The notes beneath the pieces were generated by a model that ran no database searches, had not been told where the DNA came from, and saw nothing but the letters and a program-made list of their open reading frames with translations. Both the position numbers and the translations under genes were made by a program. Positions 8,279-19,220 of a DNA stretch of 64,000 nucleotides are shown piece after piece. Source of the stretch: Sanguibacter keddieii DSM 10542 (GTDB lineage Bacteria; Actinomycetota; Actinomycetes; Actinomycetales; Cellulomonadaceae); the NCBI RefSeq assembly GCF_000024925.1, contig NC_013521.1:620001-684000 (forward strand), given 5' to 3'. Positions within the stretch are counted from its first letter, which is position 1, and each line of letters starts with the position of its first letter.

Positions 8279-11200
8279 GGCTCGGGCGCGGCGCCACGCG
8301 CGCCGAGCGTGCACGGTCCACCTCGGCCGTCGTCGCCGGCGTGACCGTCCCGGCCGTGCTGGCGATCATGGCCGTCATCGACCCGGGCGTGAAGATCGCC
8401 GAGGTCGACCTCAACGACGGCGCCGTGTGGGTCACCAACCGCTCCGAGCTCAAGCTCGGCCGCTACGACGCGACCGTCAAGGAGCTCAACGGCGGGCTCG
8501 TGGCGACCGACCCGTCCTTCGACGTGCTGCAGTCCGGTCAGGACGTCCTGCTCTCCGAGCCCCGGATGCTCTCGACCGTCGACCCCGCGACCATGGCGCT
8601 CTCCGCGCAGGCCGAGGTGCCCGCCGGCTCCACGGTGGCCATGGGTGCGGGTGTCGTCGCGATCACCTCGCCCGAGGGTTCCGTGTGGATCCGCACCATG
8701 ACGAGCCTGGCCTCCGTCACGAGCGACACCCCCGGCGACCTCGACCTCGGTGACGGGGCGCTCGCGACCGTCGACCCCGACGGCCTCGTGCTCGCCCTCG
8801 ACCCGACCGACGGCACCGTGCACCGGGGCGAGATGGTCGACGGGACCCTCGAGATCACCGACGCCGGGACCCTCGACGACGCCGCGGGCGTGCTGCCCGA
8901 CGCCGTCACCGCGGTCGACGGCCGGCTCGTCATGCTCGCGGGGACCACACTGCACGGCGACGGCTGGACCACCGAGGTGGTCGACGGTGCCGCGCCCGTG
9001 CTCCAGCAGTCCTCGTCGCAGGGCCCGGCCCTCGCGGTCGCGACCACCAGCCACCTGCTCGAGGTCGACCTCGGCTCCGGGGAGGTCGAGGCGACCCCCT
9101 CGACCGGTCGCGGCACGCCCGCAGCGCCCGTGCGCGTGGGCGAGTGCGTCTACGGTGCCTGGGCCAGCCCGACCGGCAGCTACCTCGTGCGCTGCGGCGA
9201 CGGCGACCCGACGGTCCTCGACCTCGAGCGCATGACCGCGCAGAGCACGCCGGTGTTCCGCGTCAACCGCGCGGTCGTCGCCCTCAACGACACCCTGCAG
9301 GGCAACATGTGGCTGCCCGACGAGATGCCGCGCGTCCAGGTGCCCAACTGGGACCAGATCGAGCAGGACGACGACACCACGGACACCGAGGAGGAGTCCG
9401 ACGAGGTCGAGTCCACCCAGCAGCAGCTCACCGAGTGCACCGCGCAGTCGGCCGCACCGGGTGCCGTCGACGACGACCTCGCCGTCCGCCCCGGGCGCTC
9501 GACCGTCCTCGAGGTCCTCAACAACGACACCGCCGGCGAGTGCGGCATCATCGCGATCAGCGAGCTCGACACGAGCGGCCTCGACGAGGGCTTCGCGGTG
9601 GTCGAGCCCGTGTTCGGCGGGCGCGCGCTCCAGGCCGTCGTGTCCCCGCAGGCCCAGGGCAGCGCGCAGCTGACCTACACGATCTCCGACGGCCGCGGCA
9701 ACAGCCCGCCCTCGACAGCCACCGTGACGCTCACCGCCGCCGACCCCGGGAGCAACTCGGCGCCGCTCGAGCTGCGCACCGGGTCGGTCGAGCTCGAGCA
9801 GGGCGCGACCGTGGACCACGACGTCCTCGCCGGGTGGGTCGACCCCGACGGTGACGAGCTCGTGCTCCTCGGCGCGGTCACCGACGGGACCGCGACGGTC
9901 CGCGCGCGCCAGAACGGCATGCTCACCGTCACCGCCGAGGGCGAGGCCCTCGGCCGCCAGACCGTCACCGTCGTGGTGAGCGACGGCATCGAGCAGACCA
10001 CCGGGCAGGTGACCGTCGACGTCCGCGCGACCGGCTCGCTGGCGCCCCGCATCGACCCGATCCACGTGGTCACCGAGGCCGGCAAGGACGTCGAGGTCGA
10101 CGTCCTCGAGTCGGTCCACAGCCTCTCCCGCGAGCCCGTGCGCCTCGCGAGCGTCGACGAGCCGCCCGGCACCACCGTCGAGGCCACCCTCGACGACGGC
10201 ACCTTCACCTTCACCGCGACCAACGCCGCCACGTACTACGTGCCGTTCTCCGTGGTCGCCTCGCCCCAGCAGGCGCAGGGCCTCGTCCGTGTCGACGTCG
10301 TCGAGCCGACCACCGAGCCGCAGCGCCCGGTCGCCGTGCGCGACCTCGCGCCGCTGCCCCGCGGCGGCGAGGTGATCGTCGACCCGCTCGCCAACGACGT
10401 CGACCCCGCCGGCGGCGTCCTCGTGGTGACCTCCGTCGCCGCGGTCGACGGCTCCGCGCTGCAGGCCGTGGTGGTCGACCACCGGTACGTCCGCATCAGC
10501 TCCCAGCGCGACCTCGCCGCCCCCGAGACCCTCGAGTACCGCGTGTCGAACGGCCTCGAGGAGGTCTCCGGCGAGATCCTCGTGCAGCCCGTCGAGCCCA
10601 CGGGCGAGGACCGCCCGCCGGTCCTCCAGGACCTCGAGGCGTCGGTGCGCACCACGGGCGTCGTGACGATCCCCGTGCTCGACAGCGCCGTCGACCCCGA
10701 CGGCGACGTGATGTCGGTCGTCCCCGACCTGCTCGAAGACCTCAGCCCCGAGCAGGGCCTGCTGTTCGCCTCGGGCGACGTGCTGCGCTTCCAGGCGACC
10801 GGCACCCCGGGCATCGTGGAGACGACGTACAGCGTCCAGGACACCGGCGGGAACGTCACGACCGCCCGGCTGACCATCTCGGTGCACGCCTCGGACCCCG
10901 AGACCAAGACCGCCCCGCGGCCCCGCGCGCTCACCGCGCGCACCTTCGACGGCGAGACCGTCCGCATCCCCGTGCCGCTCACCGGCATCGACGACGACGG
11001 CGACGGCGTCACCCTCCTCGGCCAGGGCGACAGCGTGCCCACCCTCGGGCGCATCGTCGCCGTGGGGGCCGACTACCTCGAGTACGAGGCCTTCCCCGGG
11101 TCCTCCGGCACCGACTCGTTCCAGTACGCCGTCGAGGACTGGACGGGGCAGCGCGCCCAGGCGACCGTCCGCGTCGGGATCTCCGCTCGCAGCGCGCAGG

Positions 11201-14200
11201 GACAGGCCATCGTCGCCCGCAACGACGAGGCGACGGTCCGGCCCGGCCAGCGCGTCGAGGTCCGCGTGCTGCGCAACGACGTCGACCCCTCGGGCGGCGA
11301 GCTCACCCTCGCCCCCGAGCTCGAGGTGCCCGAGGGCATCGAGGCGCACGTCGACAAGCGCCGTGTCGTGGTCACCGCGCCTGACCAGGCCACCGAGCCG
11401 CTCTCCATCGTCTACACCGTGACCAACGAGCTCGGTGCCACGGCCCGCGCGACCCTGACCGTCTACGTCGTCGACGACGCGCCCATCGCCCCGCCGATCG
11501 CCCGCGACGTCACGGTGGCCCCGATCGAGGTGGTCGACAAGACGAGCGTCGAGGTCGACGTGCTCGCCCTCGCCGAGAACCCCTCCGGGCCGCTGAGCGA
11601 CCTCGAGGTGCGGGTGCCGTCGTCGCACTCGGACGTCGCCCAGGTGGTCGCCGGCGACCGCGTGCTGGTCACCCTCACCGACCGCACCCAGAACATCCCC
11701 TACCGCCTGGTCAACACCCGGCCCGAGGCCGACGGCGCCGGCGCGTACGCCTTCATCACCGTGCCCGCCCTCGGCGACTTCCCGCCCACGCTGCGCCCCA
11801 AGACGCGCGAGCTGCGCGTGGCCTCCGGCGAGGAGCTCGAGATCTCCCTCGCCGAGTTCGTCCAGGTCGGCACCGGCAAGACCGCGCGCGTCCGCGACGC
11901 CGAGCGGGTCTCGGCGACGAACTCCGACCAGAGCGACCTCGTGGTCGACGACACCACCCTCCGGTTCGTCTCGGCCCCCGGCTACGCGGGCCCCGCCTCG
12001 ATCACGGTCGAGGTCACCGACGGTGCCACCCGCGACGACCAGGGCGCACGCCGCTCGACGCTCACGCTGCCCATCACCGTGTTCACCGAGGACGCCCGCC
12101 CGCCGACCTTCACGCCGAGCGAGCTCCTCGTGCCGCAGGGCGAGTCCACGAGCGTCGACCTGCTCGGGTTCACCCGTGGGCCCCAGGGAGCGTCGGCCGA
12201 GCAGAAGTACACCTACGAGGTGGTCCAGGCGCCCGGCAACGGGTTCCTCGCCTCGATCACCCCGGGCACCACGCGCCTCGCCGTGAGCGTCCCCGCCGAC
12301 GTCGCCCGCGGCACCCTCGGCAGCGCGACCGTGCGCCTCGGCTACGGGACCGAGGGGACCATGGACGTCCAGGTCACCTTCAAGGTCGCCGCGAGCTCGC
12401 GCCAGCTCGCCTCGCTCATGGTCCACGAGGCCGAGGGCGCCGCCGGTCGGGACACCACGATCAACGCGCTGGCCGGGGCAGGCAACCCCTTCAGCGAGCC
12501 GCTCACGCTGCTCAGCGCCTCGCCGGTCGTCGCCGCGCAGGGCACCGCGCGCGTCTCCGGCAGCAACGTGGTGATCCGGCCCGCCGAGGGCTTCACCGGG
12601 CAGATGGTCGTGCGGTACCGGGTCCGCGACGTCACCGGCGACCCGCTGCGCGAGGTCGACGGCACCATCCGCGTCGCCGTCCGCGACGTGCCCGGCGCAC
12701 CGTCGCCCCCCCGGGTCGGGGCCGTGACCAGCCGCGCCGTGCCGCTCGCCTGGGACGCGCCCACCACCAACGGCTCGCCCATCACCGGCTACCGGGTGAC
12801 CCGGTCGCCCGGTGGCCAGACGACGTCCTGCCCCACCACCACCTGCACCGTGACCGGCCTGAACAACGGGACGGAGTACACCTTCACCGTCGCGGCCGAG
12901 AACGCCCTCGGCTGGGGCCCCGAGTCGACCGCGAGCGTCCGGGCCACCCCGGACGCCGTCCCCGGCATCCCTGGCGCCCCGAGCCTCGAGGCCGGCGACC
13001 GCACGGTCACCGCCACCTGGAGCGCCCCCGCGAACGACGGGACGCCCGTCACCAAGTACACGGCCGAGCTCTCCGGACCCGGCGGCATCGTGTCCCGCGA
13101 GATCGCCGGGACCACCATCGTGTTCTCCGGCCTCGAGAACGGCTCCGGCTACACCGTCCGCGTCCGCGCCCACAACGCCGCCACCCCGCCCGAGGGCGGG
13201 GCCTGGAGCGACGGGTCGCGCGCCGCCGTGCCCGCCGGCCTGCCAGGGACCCCCGAGGTCAGCGCGGCACGGGTGGACACGGTGCTCGGCGGGCAGATCC
13301 GCGCCGCCTGGACCGCCGCCGGCTCGAACGGCGCCGAGGTCACCGGGTACAGCGTGGTCGCGCAGAGCCCGGGGCACCCGACGCTCACCGCGTCGGTCGG
13401 CGGCGGAGACCGCGAGACGCTGTTCACCTCCGTGGTCAACGGCGCGGAGTACACGGTGTCCGTCACCGCCCGGAACTCGGTGGGCGAGGGGGCGCCGGGC
13501 GTCAGCGCGCCGACCTCGACCTTCGCGCCGCCCAAGGCGCCGACCGGGGCGCGCGCTGCGGCTGCCTCGGGCCGGCCCTTCGGCGACGGCCAGGTCACGC
13601 TCTCGTGGAACGCCCCGACCGACACCGGTGGAGTGGGCATCCGCGTCGCGCGCTACGAGCTCGAGGGCCCTGGCGGCATAGAGAGCCTCGTCGAGACCAG
13701 CAAGACCGTCTCGCCGATCGCCGGCGGGACGCAGTCCGCCCAGTTCCGGGTCCGCGCGATCAACGACCGTGAGGCCGTGGGCGAGTGGACGACGATCGCG
13801 CCGGTCGACGTGCGGACCGTGCCGCAGAAGCCGGTCGTCACGATCACCCCCAACGGGTTCCGCAGCGTCAACGCGTCGTGGGTCGTCGAGAACAACGGTG
13901 GGTCGTCGGTGACCGGGTACAAGGTCTGGGTGAACGGCGCGGAGTCCTCGACGGCTGGGACCTCGATGTCGATCGACGTGCCGCTCGACGGTCTCGTCAC
14001 GGTCCAGGTCGTCGCCGTCAACGCCCAGGGCGACAGCCTGCCGGAGAGCAAGCAGGGCGGCCCCGCGGCATCGCAGCCGCCGACCGCCCCGGCCGCGGTG
14101 ACCGCGACGCCGATGGACGCGCCACCGTCGATCACGATGAACTGGAGCCCGGCGAGCGAGAACGGAAGCCCGATCACTGGGTATGAGTACCGACTGACGC

Positions 14201-14433
14201 GCCCGAACGGCACCGTCTCACGCTGGTACCAGGCTTCCGGTGGCCCCTCGGCCACGACCGCGACGGCCACTGCGGCGGAGCAGGGTGTCGGACCGGGGAT
14301 CTGGCGCGTCGAGGTGTCCGCGGTCAGCCCGAAGGGTCGGACGACGGCCCCGCCGATCGAGGTGACGATCGCTGAGCCACCCACGCCTGAGCCCGAGCCC
14401 ACCGACCCGGGCACGGACCCCGGCACGGGGTGA
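8275..14433 (+). CDS. Giant Ig-like/FN3 repeat surface protein
   Basis: A 2052-residue protein with an N-terminal signal-anchor (VVAGVTVPAVLAIMAVID, about 17-34). A region of about 340 residues with repeated VTNRSELKL/LEVDL-type strands resembles a beta-propeller. Next come several tandem cadherin/Ig-like modules marked by VLNNDTAG (about 415), ANDVDPAGG (about 706) and RNDVDPSGG (about 1000). About five FN3 modules follow from about 1472, with the WDAPTTNGSPITGYRV pattern. No LPXTG motif or second membrane segment is visible, so it is probably tethered by its N-terminus with the repeats outside. It corresponds to the fn3 component of PFNA-type operons and is a likely envelope or adhesion partner of the kinase. 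Confidence 0.9.
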   Translation: MRLGRGATRAERARSTSAVVAGVTVPAVLAIMAVIDPGVKIAEVDLNDGAVWVTNRSELKLGRYDATVKELNGGLVATDPSFDVLQSGQDVLLSEPRMLSTVDPATMALSAQAEVPAGSTVAMGAGVVAITSPEGSVWIRTMTSLASVTSDTPGDLDLGDGALATVDPDGLVLALDPTDGTVHRGEMVDGTLEITDAGTLDDAAGVLPDAVTAVDGRLVMLAGTTLHGDGWTTEVVDGAAPVLQQSSSQGPALAVATTSHLLEVDLGSGEVEATPSTGRGTPAAPVRVGECVYGAWASPTGSYLVRCGDGDPTVLDLERMTAQSTPVFRVNRAVVALNDTLQGNMWLPDEMPRVQVPNWDQIEQDDDTTDTEEESDEVESTQQQLTECTAQSAAPGAVDDDLAVRPGRSTVLEVLNNDTAGECGIIAISELDTSGLDEGFAVVEPVFGGRALQAVVSPQAQGSAQLTYTISDGRGNSPPSTATVTLTAADPGSNSAPLELRTGSVELEQGATVDHDVLAGWVDPDGDELVLLGAVTDGTATVRARQNGMLTVTAEGEALGRQTVTVVVSDGIEQTTGQVTVDVRATGSLAPRIDPIHVVTEAGKDVEVDVLESVHSLSREPVRLASVDEPPGTTVEATLDDGTFTFTATNAATYYVPFSVVASPQQAQGLVRVDVVEPTTEPQRPVAVRDLAPLPRGGEVIVDPLANDVDPAGGVLVVTSVAAVDGSALQAVVVDHRYVRISSQRDLAAPETLEYRVSNGLEEVSGEILVQPVEPTGEDRPPVLQDLEASVRTTGVVTIPVLDSAVDPDGDVMSVVPDLLEDLSPEQGLLFASGDVLRFQATGTPGIVETTYSVQDTGGNVTTARLTISVHASDPETKTAPRPRALTARTFDGETVRIPVPLTGIDDDGDGVTLLGQGDSVPTLGRIVAVGADYLEYEAFPGSSGTDSFQYAVEDWTGQRAQATVRVGISARSAQGQAIVARNDEATVRPGQRVEVRVLRNDVDPSGGELTLAPELEVPEGIEAHVDKRRVVVTAPDQATEPLSIVYTVTNELGATARATLTVYVVDDAPIAPPIARDVTVAPIEVVDKTSVEVDVLALAENPSGPLSDLEVRVPSSHSDVAQVVAGDRVLVTLTDRTQNIPYRLVNTRPEADGAGAYAFITVPALGDFPPTLRPKTRELRVASGEELEISLAEFVQVGTGKTARVRDAERVSATNSDQSDLVVDDTTLRFVSAPGYAGPASITVEVTDGATRDDQGARRSTLTLPITVFTEDARPPTFTPSELLVPQGESTSVDLLGFTRGPQGASAEQKYTYEVVQAPGNGFLASITPGTTRLAVSVPADVARGTLGSATVRLGYGTEGTMDVQVTFKVAASSRQLASLMVHEAEGAAGRDTTINALAGAGNPFSEPLTLLSASPVVAAQGTARVSGSNVVIRPAEGFTGQMVVRYRVRDVTGDPLREVDGTIRVAVRDVPGAPSPPRVGAVTSRAVPLAWDAPTTNGSPITGYRVTRSPGGQTTSCPTTTCTVTGLNNGTEYTFTVAAENALGWGPESTASVRATPDAVPGIPGAPSLEAGDRTVTATWSAPANDGTPVTKYTAELSGPGGIVSREIAGTTIVFSGLENGSGYTVRVRAHNAATPPEGGAWSDGSRAAVPAGLPGTPEVSAARVDTVLGGQIRAAWTAAGSNGAEVTGYSVVAQSPGHPTLTASVGGGDRETLFTSVVNGAEYTVSVTARNSVGEGAPGVSAPTSTFAPPKAPTGARAAAASGRPFGDGQVTLSWNAPTDTGGVGIRVARYELEGPGGIESLVETSKTVSPIAGGTQSAQFRVRAINDREAVGEWTTIAPVDVRTVPQKPVVTITPNGFRSVNASWVVENNGGSSVTGYKVWVNGAESSTAGTSMSIDVPLDGLVTVQVVAVNAQGDSLPESKQGGPAASQPPTAPAAVTATPMDAPPSITMNWSPASENGSPITGYEYRLTRPNGTVSRWYQASGGPSATTATATAAEQGVGPGIWRVEVSAVSPKGRTTAPPIEVTIAEPPTPEPEPTDPGTDPGTG

Positions 14434-14572
14434 AGGGTGACGCCGAGCCGCCTCCCGTCCCGCGTCCGGGGCGGGCGGCCGGTCATGATGTCCCCCAGAG
14501 CCCGCGACCAGCACCGCAGACCAGCACCACACCCGCAGCCCCGCTGCGACCGACAGAGAGCGTGACGTCCTG

Positions 14573-15568
14573 ATGACCTCGAACACGACCACCGGCCCCA
14601 TGACGGCCGAGCAGGCTGCCTGGTTCGCCCAGACCTTCAGCACGCTCGTCGACAACGTCGGCCAGGCCGTGCTCGGCAAGACGCACGTCGTGCGGCTCAC
14701 GCTCACGGCCATGCTCGCCGAGGGGCACATCCTCCTCGAGGACGCGCCCGGCACCGGCAAGACGATGCTCGCCAAGGCGCTCGCCGCGACCGTCGACGGC
14801 TCGCACCACCGCATCCAGTTCACGCCGGACCTCCTGCCCTCCGACGTCACCGGCGTCACCATCTACGACCAGAAGACGGGCGTCTTCGAGTTCCACAAGG
14901 GCCCGATCTTCGCCTCCGTCGTCCTCGCCGACGAGATCAACCGCGCCTCCCCGAAGACGCAGTCCGCGCTCCTCGAGGTCATGGAGGAGTCGCGCGTCAC
15001 CGTCGACGGCACCTCGTACCCGGTGGGCCGGCCGTTCATGGTCATCGCGACCCAGAACCCCATCGAGCAGGCCGGCACCTACCGCCTCCCCGAGGCTCAG
15101 CTGGACCGCTTCCTCATGAAGACGTCCCTCGGGTACCCCGACCACGCGTCGACCGTGCAGATCCTCGCCGGGTCTGCCGCCCGGGACCGCACCTCGGCCA
15201 TGACGTCGGTCATCACGTCGGCCGCCGTCGCGAGCATGGCCGACCTCGCCGCGTCCGTGTACGTCGACACGTCGATCAACGACTACGTCGCACGCCTCGC
15301 CGAGGCCACCCGCACCGACGCCGAGACCCGCCTGGGCGCCTCCGTCCGCGGGTGCCTCGCCCTCGTGCGCTGCGCCAAGGTGTGGGCCGCCGCGCAGGGG
15401 CGCGCCTACGTCGTCCCCGACGACGTCAAGGAGCTGGCCGTCGCCGTGCTCTCGCACCGACTGGTGCTCGACGTCGAGGCCGAGTTCGCCGGGGTCACCC
15501 CCGAGGAGATCGTCGAGCGCATCCTCACCGAGACCGTCCCGCCCACCGAACGAGCCACCCTGACATGA
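14573..15568 (+). CDS. moxR: MoxR-family AAA+ ATPase
   Basis: A 331-residue AAA+ ATPase of the MoxR class, a cytoplasmic chaperone that usually acts with DUF58 proteins. Visible motifs are Walker A APGTGKT, Walker [11 protein letters not shown], the SALLEVMEE segment and sensor ATQNPIEQ. It lies 139 bp after the giant surface gene and overlaps the DUF58 start by four bases (ATGA). The MoxR-DUF58-transglutaminase order is widespread, but the client of this complex is unknown. Confidence 0.93.
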   Translation: MTSNTTTGPMTAEQAAWFAQTFSTLVDNVGQAVLGKTHVVRLTLTAMLAEGHILLEDAPGTGKTMLAKALAATVDGSHHRIQFTPDLLPSDVTGVTIYDQKTGVFEFHKGPIFASVVLADEINRASPKTQSALLEVMEESRVTVDGTSYPVGRPFMVIATQNPIEQAGTYRLPEAQLDRFLMKTSLGYPDHASTVQILAGSAARDRTSAMTSVITSAAVASMADLAASVYVDTSINDYVARLAEATRTDAETRLGASVRGCLALVRCAKVWAAAQGRAYVVPDDVKELAVAVLSHRLVLDVEAEFAGVTPEEIVERILTETVPPTERATLT

Positions 15569-16797
15569 GCACGCCCGCAGCACCCTCCGGCAGGAGGGCC
15601 ACGACCCAGCGTCTGGCACGCTCCGCCGTCCGGGGTGTGCGCGCGCGCAGCGCAGGGCTCACCGCGCTCGGCTGGGGCATGCTCGTCGCGTCCGTCGTCA
15701 CCCTCGTGGTCGGCCGCCGCTACGGCTGGGCCGAGCTCGTCGTCGCCGGGTGCGTGCTCGGTGTCGCGGTCCTCGTGTCCGCCGCCATGACCGTCGGGCG
15801 CTCGCACTACGCGGTGGACGTCGACCTCGCCGACCAGTCCGTCACCGTGGGCGAGCGCGCCATGGGGCGCATCGGCGTGCGCAACGTCGGGCGCCGCCGC
15901 CTGCTCCCGGCGCGCATCGAGCTGCCGGTCGGCATCGGCTCGGCTAGCTTCGCGCTGCCCAGCATGGCCGCCGGCGCCGAGCACGAGGAGGTCTACGCGA
16001 TCCCCACGACGCGCCGGGCCGTGGTGGTCGTCGGACCGGTGCGCTCGGTGCGCGCCGACCCGCTCGGCATGGCCCGCCGCGAGGTGCTCTGGACCGACCC
16101 GGTCGAGCTCTACGTCCACCCCGTGACGGTGTCGCTCGACGGCACCCGTGCCGGCCTGCTGCGCGACCTCGAGGGGCAGTCCACCCGCACCATCTCCGAC
16201 GACGACATGTCGTTCCACGCGCTCCGCGAGTACATCCCCGGCGACGACCGCCGCAGCATCCACTGGCGCACCAGCGCCCGCACGGGCACGCTCATGGTCC
16301 GCCAGTTCGAGGACACCCGGCGCACCCACACCGCCCTGGCCGTCTCGGCCGACACCGAGGACTACCGCGACGAGGAGGAGCTCGAGCTCGCCGTGAGCAC
16401 CTTCGCGTCGCTCGGCACCCACGTGGTCCGCGACGGGCTCGAGATCACCGCCCTCGCCGGGACCGCGAGGCTCCGAACCCAGACCCCTCGCCGGCTCCTC
16501 GACGACTGCGCCGGCATCGCCGCCGCGCCGCGCGCCGACGACGCCGTCGACCTCACCCGCACCGTCGCCCGGGTCGCCCCGACCGCCTCGATGGCCGTGG
16601 TCGTGACCGGCAGCGTGCCCAGCCGTGCGCAGCTGCGCAGCAGCTCGGCGCACCTGCCCGCCGGGCTGCGGACCGTCTTCGTGCAGTGCGAGCCCGGTGC
16701 CGAGGTCAGCCTCCGCACCCAGGGCCCGCTGTCCGTCTCCACCCTCGGCGCCGTCGAGGACCTCCCGCGCCTGCTCCGACAGCTGGTGACCGGGTGA
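15565..16797 (+). CDS. DUF58 domain membrane protein
   Basis: A 410-residue protein. Two membrane segments near the N-terminus (about 32-75) are followed by a vWA-like DUF58 region containing the signature [19 protein letters not shown] (about 220-240). It is translationally coupled to the MoxR gene upstream (ATGA) and the transglutaminase-like gene downstream (GTGA). DUF58 proteins are taken to be MoxR partners at the membrane; the biochemical activity is not established. Confidence 0.9.
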   Translation: MSTPAAPSGRRATTQRLARSAVRGVRARSAGLTALGWGMLVASVVTLVVGRRYGWAELVVAGCVLGVAVLVSAAMTVGRSHYAVDVDLADQSVTVGERAMGRIGVRNVGRRRLLPARIELPVGIGSASFALPSMAAGAEHEEVYAIPTTRRAVVVVGPVRSVRADPLGMARREVLWTDPVELYVHPVTVSLDGTRAGLLRDLEGQSTRTISDDDMSFHALREYIPGDDRRSIHWRTSARTGTLMVRQFEDTRRTHTALAVSADTEDYRDEEELELAVSTFASLGTHVVRDGLEITALAGTARLRTQTPRRLLDDCAGIAAAPRADDAVDLTRTVARVAPTASMAVVVTGSVPSRAQLRSSSAHLPAGLRTVFVQCEPGAEVSLRTQGPLSVSTLGAVEDLPRLLRQLVTG

Positions 16798-19220
16798 CCG
16801 GCCTGCTCGGCACGCGCCGACCACCCGAGACCACCACCGACTCGCAGGGCCGCAGCGTCCGGCTCGTCGGTGCACCGGTCGGCTCCCGGAGCCTCGGTGC
16901 GCAGCTCGTCGACGTCGTCGTGCTCGCCCTCGCCGTGCTCCTCGCCCTCGTGCCGCTCGTCCCCGTCTTCGGCCTGGGCGCCGCGGCGCCTGCCGTCGTC
17001 GGCGGCGTCGTGGTGGGCGCCGTGCTCGCCGTGGCCGCGCTCGTGCGCCGCTGGCCCGTCGTCGTCACCCTCGCCGCGACCTTCCTCGCGTACGTGCTGC
17101 TCGGCGGGCCGCTCGCCGCGCCGTCGACCACCACCGCCGGGGTGCTGCCGACCGGCCGCACCCTCGTGACGCTCGGTCAGGGCGTCGTGACGTCCTGGAA
17201 GCAGGTGCTCACCCTCGAGCCGCCGATCGGGACCAGCGGCACCGCGCTCGTCGCGCCCTTCGTCCTCGGGCTGGGTGCGGTGCTCGGCGGCGGGCTGCTC
17301 GCCGCGACGCGCGCGTCGACGGGGCGCGCCGCGTCGCTGCGCCTGCTGGGCGCCGTCGTGGTGCCGCCCGCCGTGCTCGTCCTGGCCATCCTGCTCGGCA
17401 CCGTCCAGCGGACCCTCGCCGTGGTGGTCGGCGCGACCGTGACCGTGCTGGTCGTGGTGTGGGTCGCGTGGCGTCGCGGCGGCTGGCGGCCGCAGCGCGT
17501 GCCGTCCCTCGCGGTCCTCGCGCTGCTGTCCGTCGGGGGCGGCGTGCTGCTCGCGCCGGTCGTCGCGAGCGACACCCCACGGTTCGTGCTGCGCAGCGTG
17601 ATCGTCCCGCCCTTCGACCCGCGCGACCACGCCAGCCCGCTGTCGGCGTACCGCGCGTTCATCAAGGACCAGCGCGAGACCGACCTGCTCACCGTCGACG
17701 GGCTCCCCGAGGACGGCCTCGTCCGGCTCGCGACCATGGACAGCTTCGACGGCGTGGTGTGGAACGTCGTCGGCGACGGCGAGCCGCAGGCCTCCGGAGC
17801 CTTCCGCAAGGTCGGCGACACCATCCCCGTCTCCACGAGCGCTGCCACGGTCTGGCAGGACGCCACCGTCGAGGTCCAGGTGGACGCGCTCGGCGGGCCG
17901 TGGCTGCCGACGGTCGGCGAGACCCGCTCGGTCACCTTCTCCGGGCCCGACGCGGACCGCGACCGCGAGGCGTTCCGCTTCAACGACGCGACCGGCACCG
18001 GGGTCCTCAGCACCTCGCTCGTCCCCGGGCAGCGGTACACCCTCGACGCCGTGGTCCCCGGCCCCGTCACCGACGAGGAGATCGGCTCCGCGCGGGCCAG
18101 CAGCCTCGCGCTCCCCGCGCCGCAGCAGGTCCCGGACGTGGTGGTCGAGCGCGCCAAGCAGGTCACCGCGAACGCGAGCTCACCTGCCGGCGCGGCCCGC
18201 GCGATCGAGACCTACCTCCACGACACGGGGTACTTCAGCCACGGCGACGACTACCCGTCGCTCGCCGGGCACTCCGCCTACCGCATGAACCTGCTGCTCG
18301 GCGACGACCTCATGGTCGGCGACGCCGAGCAGTACGCCTCGGTCATGGCGCTCATGGCCACCCAGTCCGGCCTCACCGCCCGCGTGGTGCTCGGCTTCGT
18401 GCCCACCGAGGAGCAGCGCGGCGACGACTCGATCACCTTCCAGGGCGGCGAGATCCAGGCCTGGACCGAGATCGCCTACGAGGGCGTCGGCTGGGTGCCG
18501 TACTTCCCGACCCCGGAGACCAACCGGACCCCCGAGACGGCCGACGAGGAGGTGCAGAACGAGCCGCAGCCGCAGGTCGTCCAGCCCCCGCCGCCGCCCG
18601 CCGAGCCCGTCGCACCGCCGTCGGACGACGCCGAGGACCCGTCGGTGACCACCAACGAGGAGGACACCGAGGCCGCGGGCGACCTCCGGGCCGTCCTCGT
18701 GGTCGTGGCGGTTGTGGCCGTCCCCCTCCTGCTCCTCCTGGTGCCCGTCCTCGTGGTGCTCGCGCTCAAGGCGCGCCGCCGTCGTCGGCGCCGCAGGGCC
18801 CCGACCGCGGAGCAGCAGATCAGCGGCGGGTGGGACGAGGTCCTCGACACCGCGCACGACTTCCGGGTCCCCCCGCCGACCGACGCGACACGTCGTGAGG
18901 CGTCGCGGGCGCTGCTCGAGACCTTCCCGAAGGCCCCCGTCGCGCTGCTCGCCGAGCAGGCCGACGCGGCGGTGTTCTCGGCCGACGGCGCAGGGACCCG
19001 AGGGGTGTCGCGCTACTGGGCGTCCGTCGACGAGACGGTCCGAGCGATCCGTGGGCACGGCTCGACGTGGGCGCGCCTGCGGGGCTCGGTGTCCCTCACG
19101 TCGCTGCGTCGTCGTCGTGGGGAGCGGTCTCGGGCGAGGGCCCGGGAGCGCGCGACCGGTCGAGACGACCGACGTGCTCGAGCACCGCGCGCTGCACGGC
19201 GGGGTGCGCGACGGTCCTGA
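16794..19220 (+). CDS. Transglutaminase-fold membrane protein, catalytic triad lost
   Basis: An 808-residue protein with about seven N-terminal membrane helices (to about 255). An extracytoplasmic transglutaminase-like domain spans about 440-590. A Pro-rich spacer, one more helix (about 632-656) and a cytoplasmic DUF4129-like tail follow. The fold's landmarks are easy to align, but each catalytic position is changed. The usual G-x-C-(E/Q) segment reads GDAEQYAS (Ala511). The usual HAWVE reads QAWTE (Gln555). The usual GW-x-x-(F/Y)-D-P reads GWVPYFP (Phe571). Spacings (44 and 16) match active enzymes, so this is probably a pseudoenzyme with a binding or structural role. The Arg-rich last 42 residues lie antisense to the convergent hydrolase gene. 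Confidence 0.9.
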   Translation: MTGLLGTRRPPETTTDSQGRSVRLVGAPVGSRSLGAQLVDVVVLALAVLLALVPLVPVFGLGAAAPAVVGGVVVGAVLAVAALVRRWPVVVTLAATFLAYVLLGGPLAAPSTTTAGVLPTGRTLVTLGQGVVTSWKQVLTLEPPIGTSGTALVAPFVLGLGAVLGGGLLAATRASTGRAASLRLLGAVVVPPAVLVLAILLGTVQRTLAVVVGATVTVLVVVWVAWRRGGWRPQRVPSLAVLALLSVGGGVLLAPVVASDTPRFVLRSVIVPPFDPRDHASPLSAYRAFIKDQRETDLLTVDGLPEDGLVRLATMDSFDGVVWNVVGDGEPQASGAFRKVGDTIPVSTSAATVWQDATVEVQVDALGGPWLPTVGETRSVTFSGPDADRDREAFRFNDATGTGVLSTSLVPGQRYTLDAVVPGPVTDEEIGSARASSLALPAPQQVPDVVVERAKQVTANASSPAGAARAIETYLHDTGYFSHGDDYPSLAGHSAYRMNLLLGDDLMVGDAEQYASVMALMATQSGLTARVVLGFVPTEEQRGDDSITFQGGEIQAWTEIAYEGVGWVPYFPTPETNRTPETADEEVQNEPQPQVVQPPPPPAEPVAPPSDDAEDPSVTTNEEDTEAAGDLRAVLVVVAVVAVPLLLLLVPVLVVLALKARRRRRRRRAPTAEQQISGGWDEVLDTAHDFRVPPPTDATRREASRALLETFPKAPVALLAEQADAAVFSADGAGTRGVSRYWASVDETVRAIRGHGSTWARLRGSVSLTSLRRRRGERSRARARERATGRDDRRARAPRAARRGARRS

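Noticed and set aside
8137-13377. Very long open frame on the minus strand (about 1746 codons)
   Set aside because: It is antisense to the giant Ig/FN3 gene. Its translation is Gly/Arg/Asp/His-rich without domains, the usual artefact of high-GC third positions.
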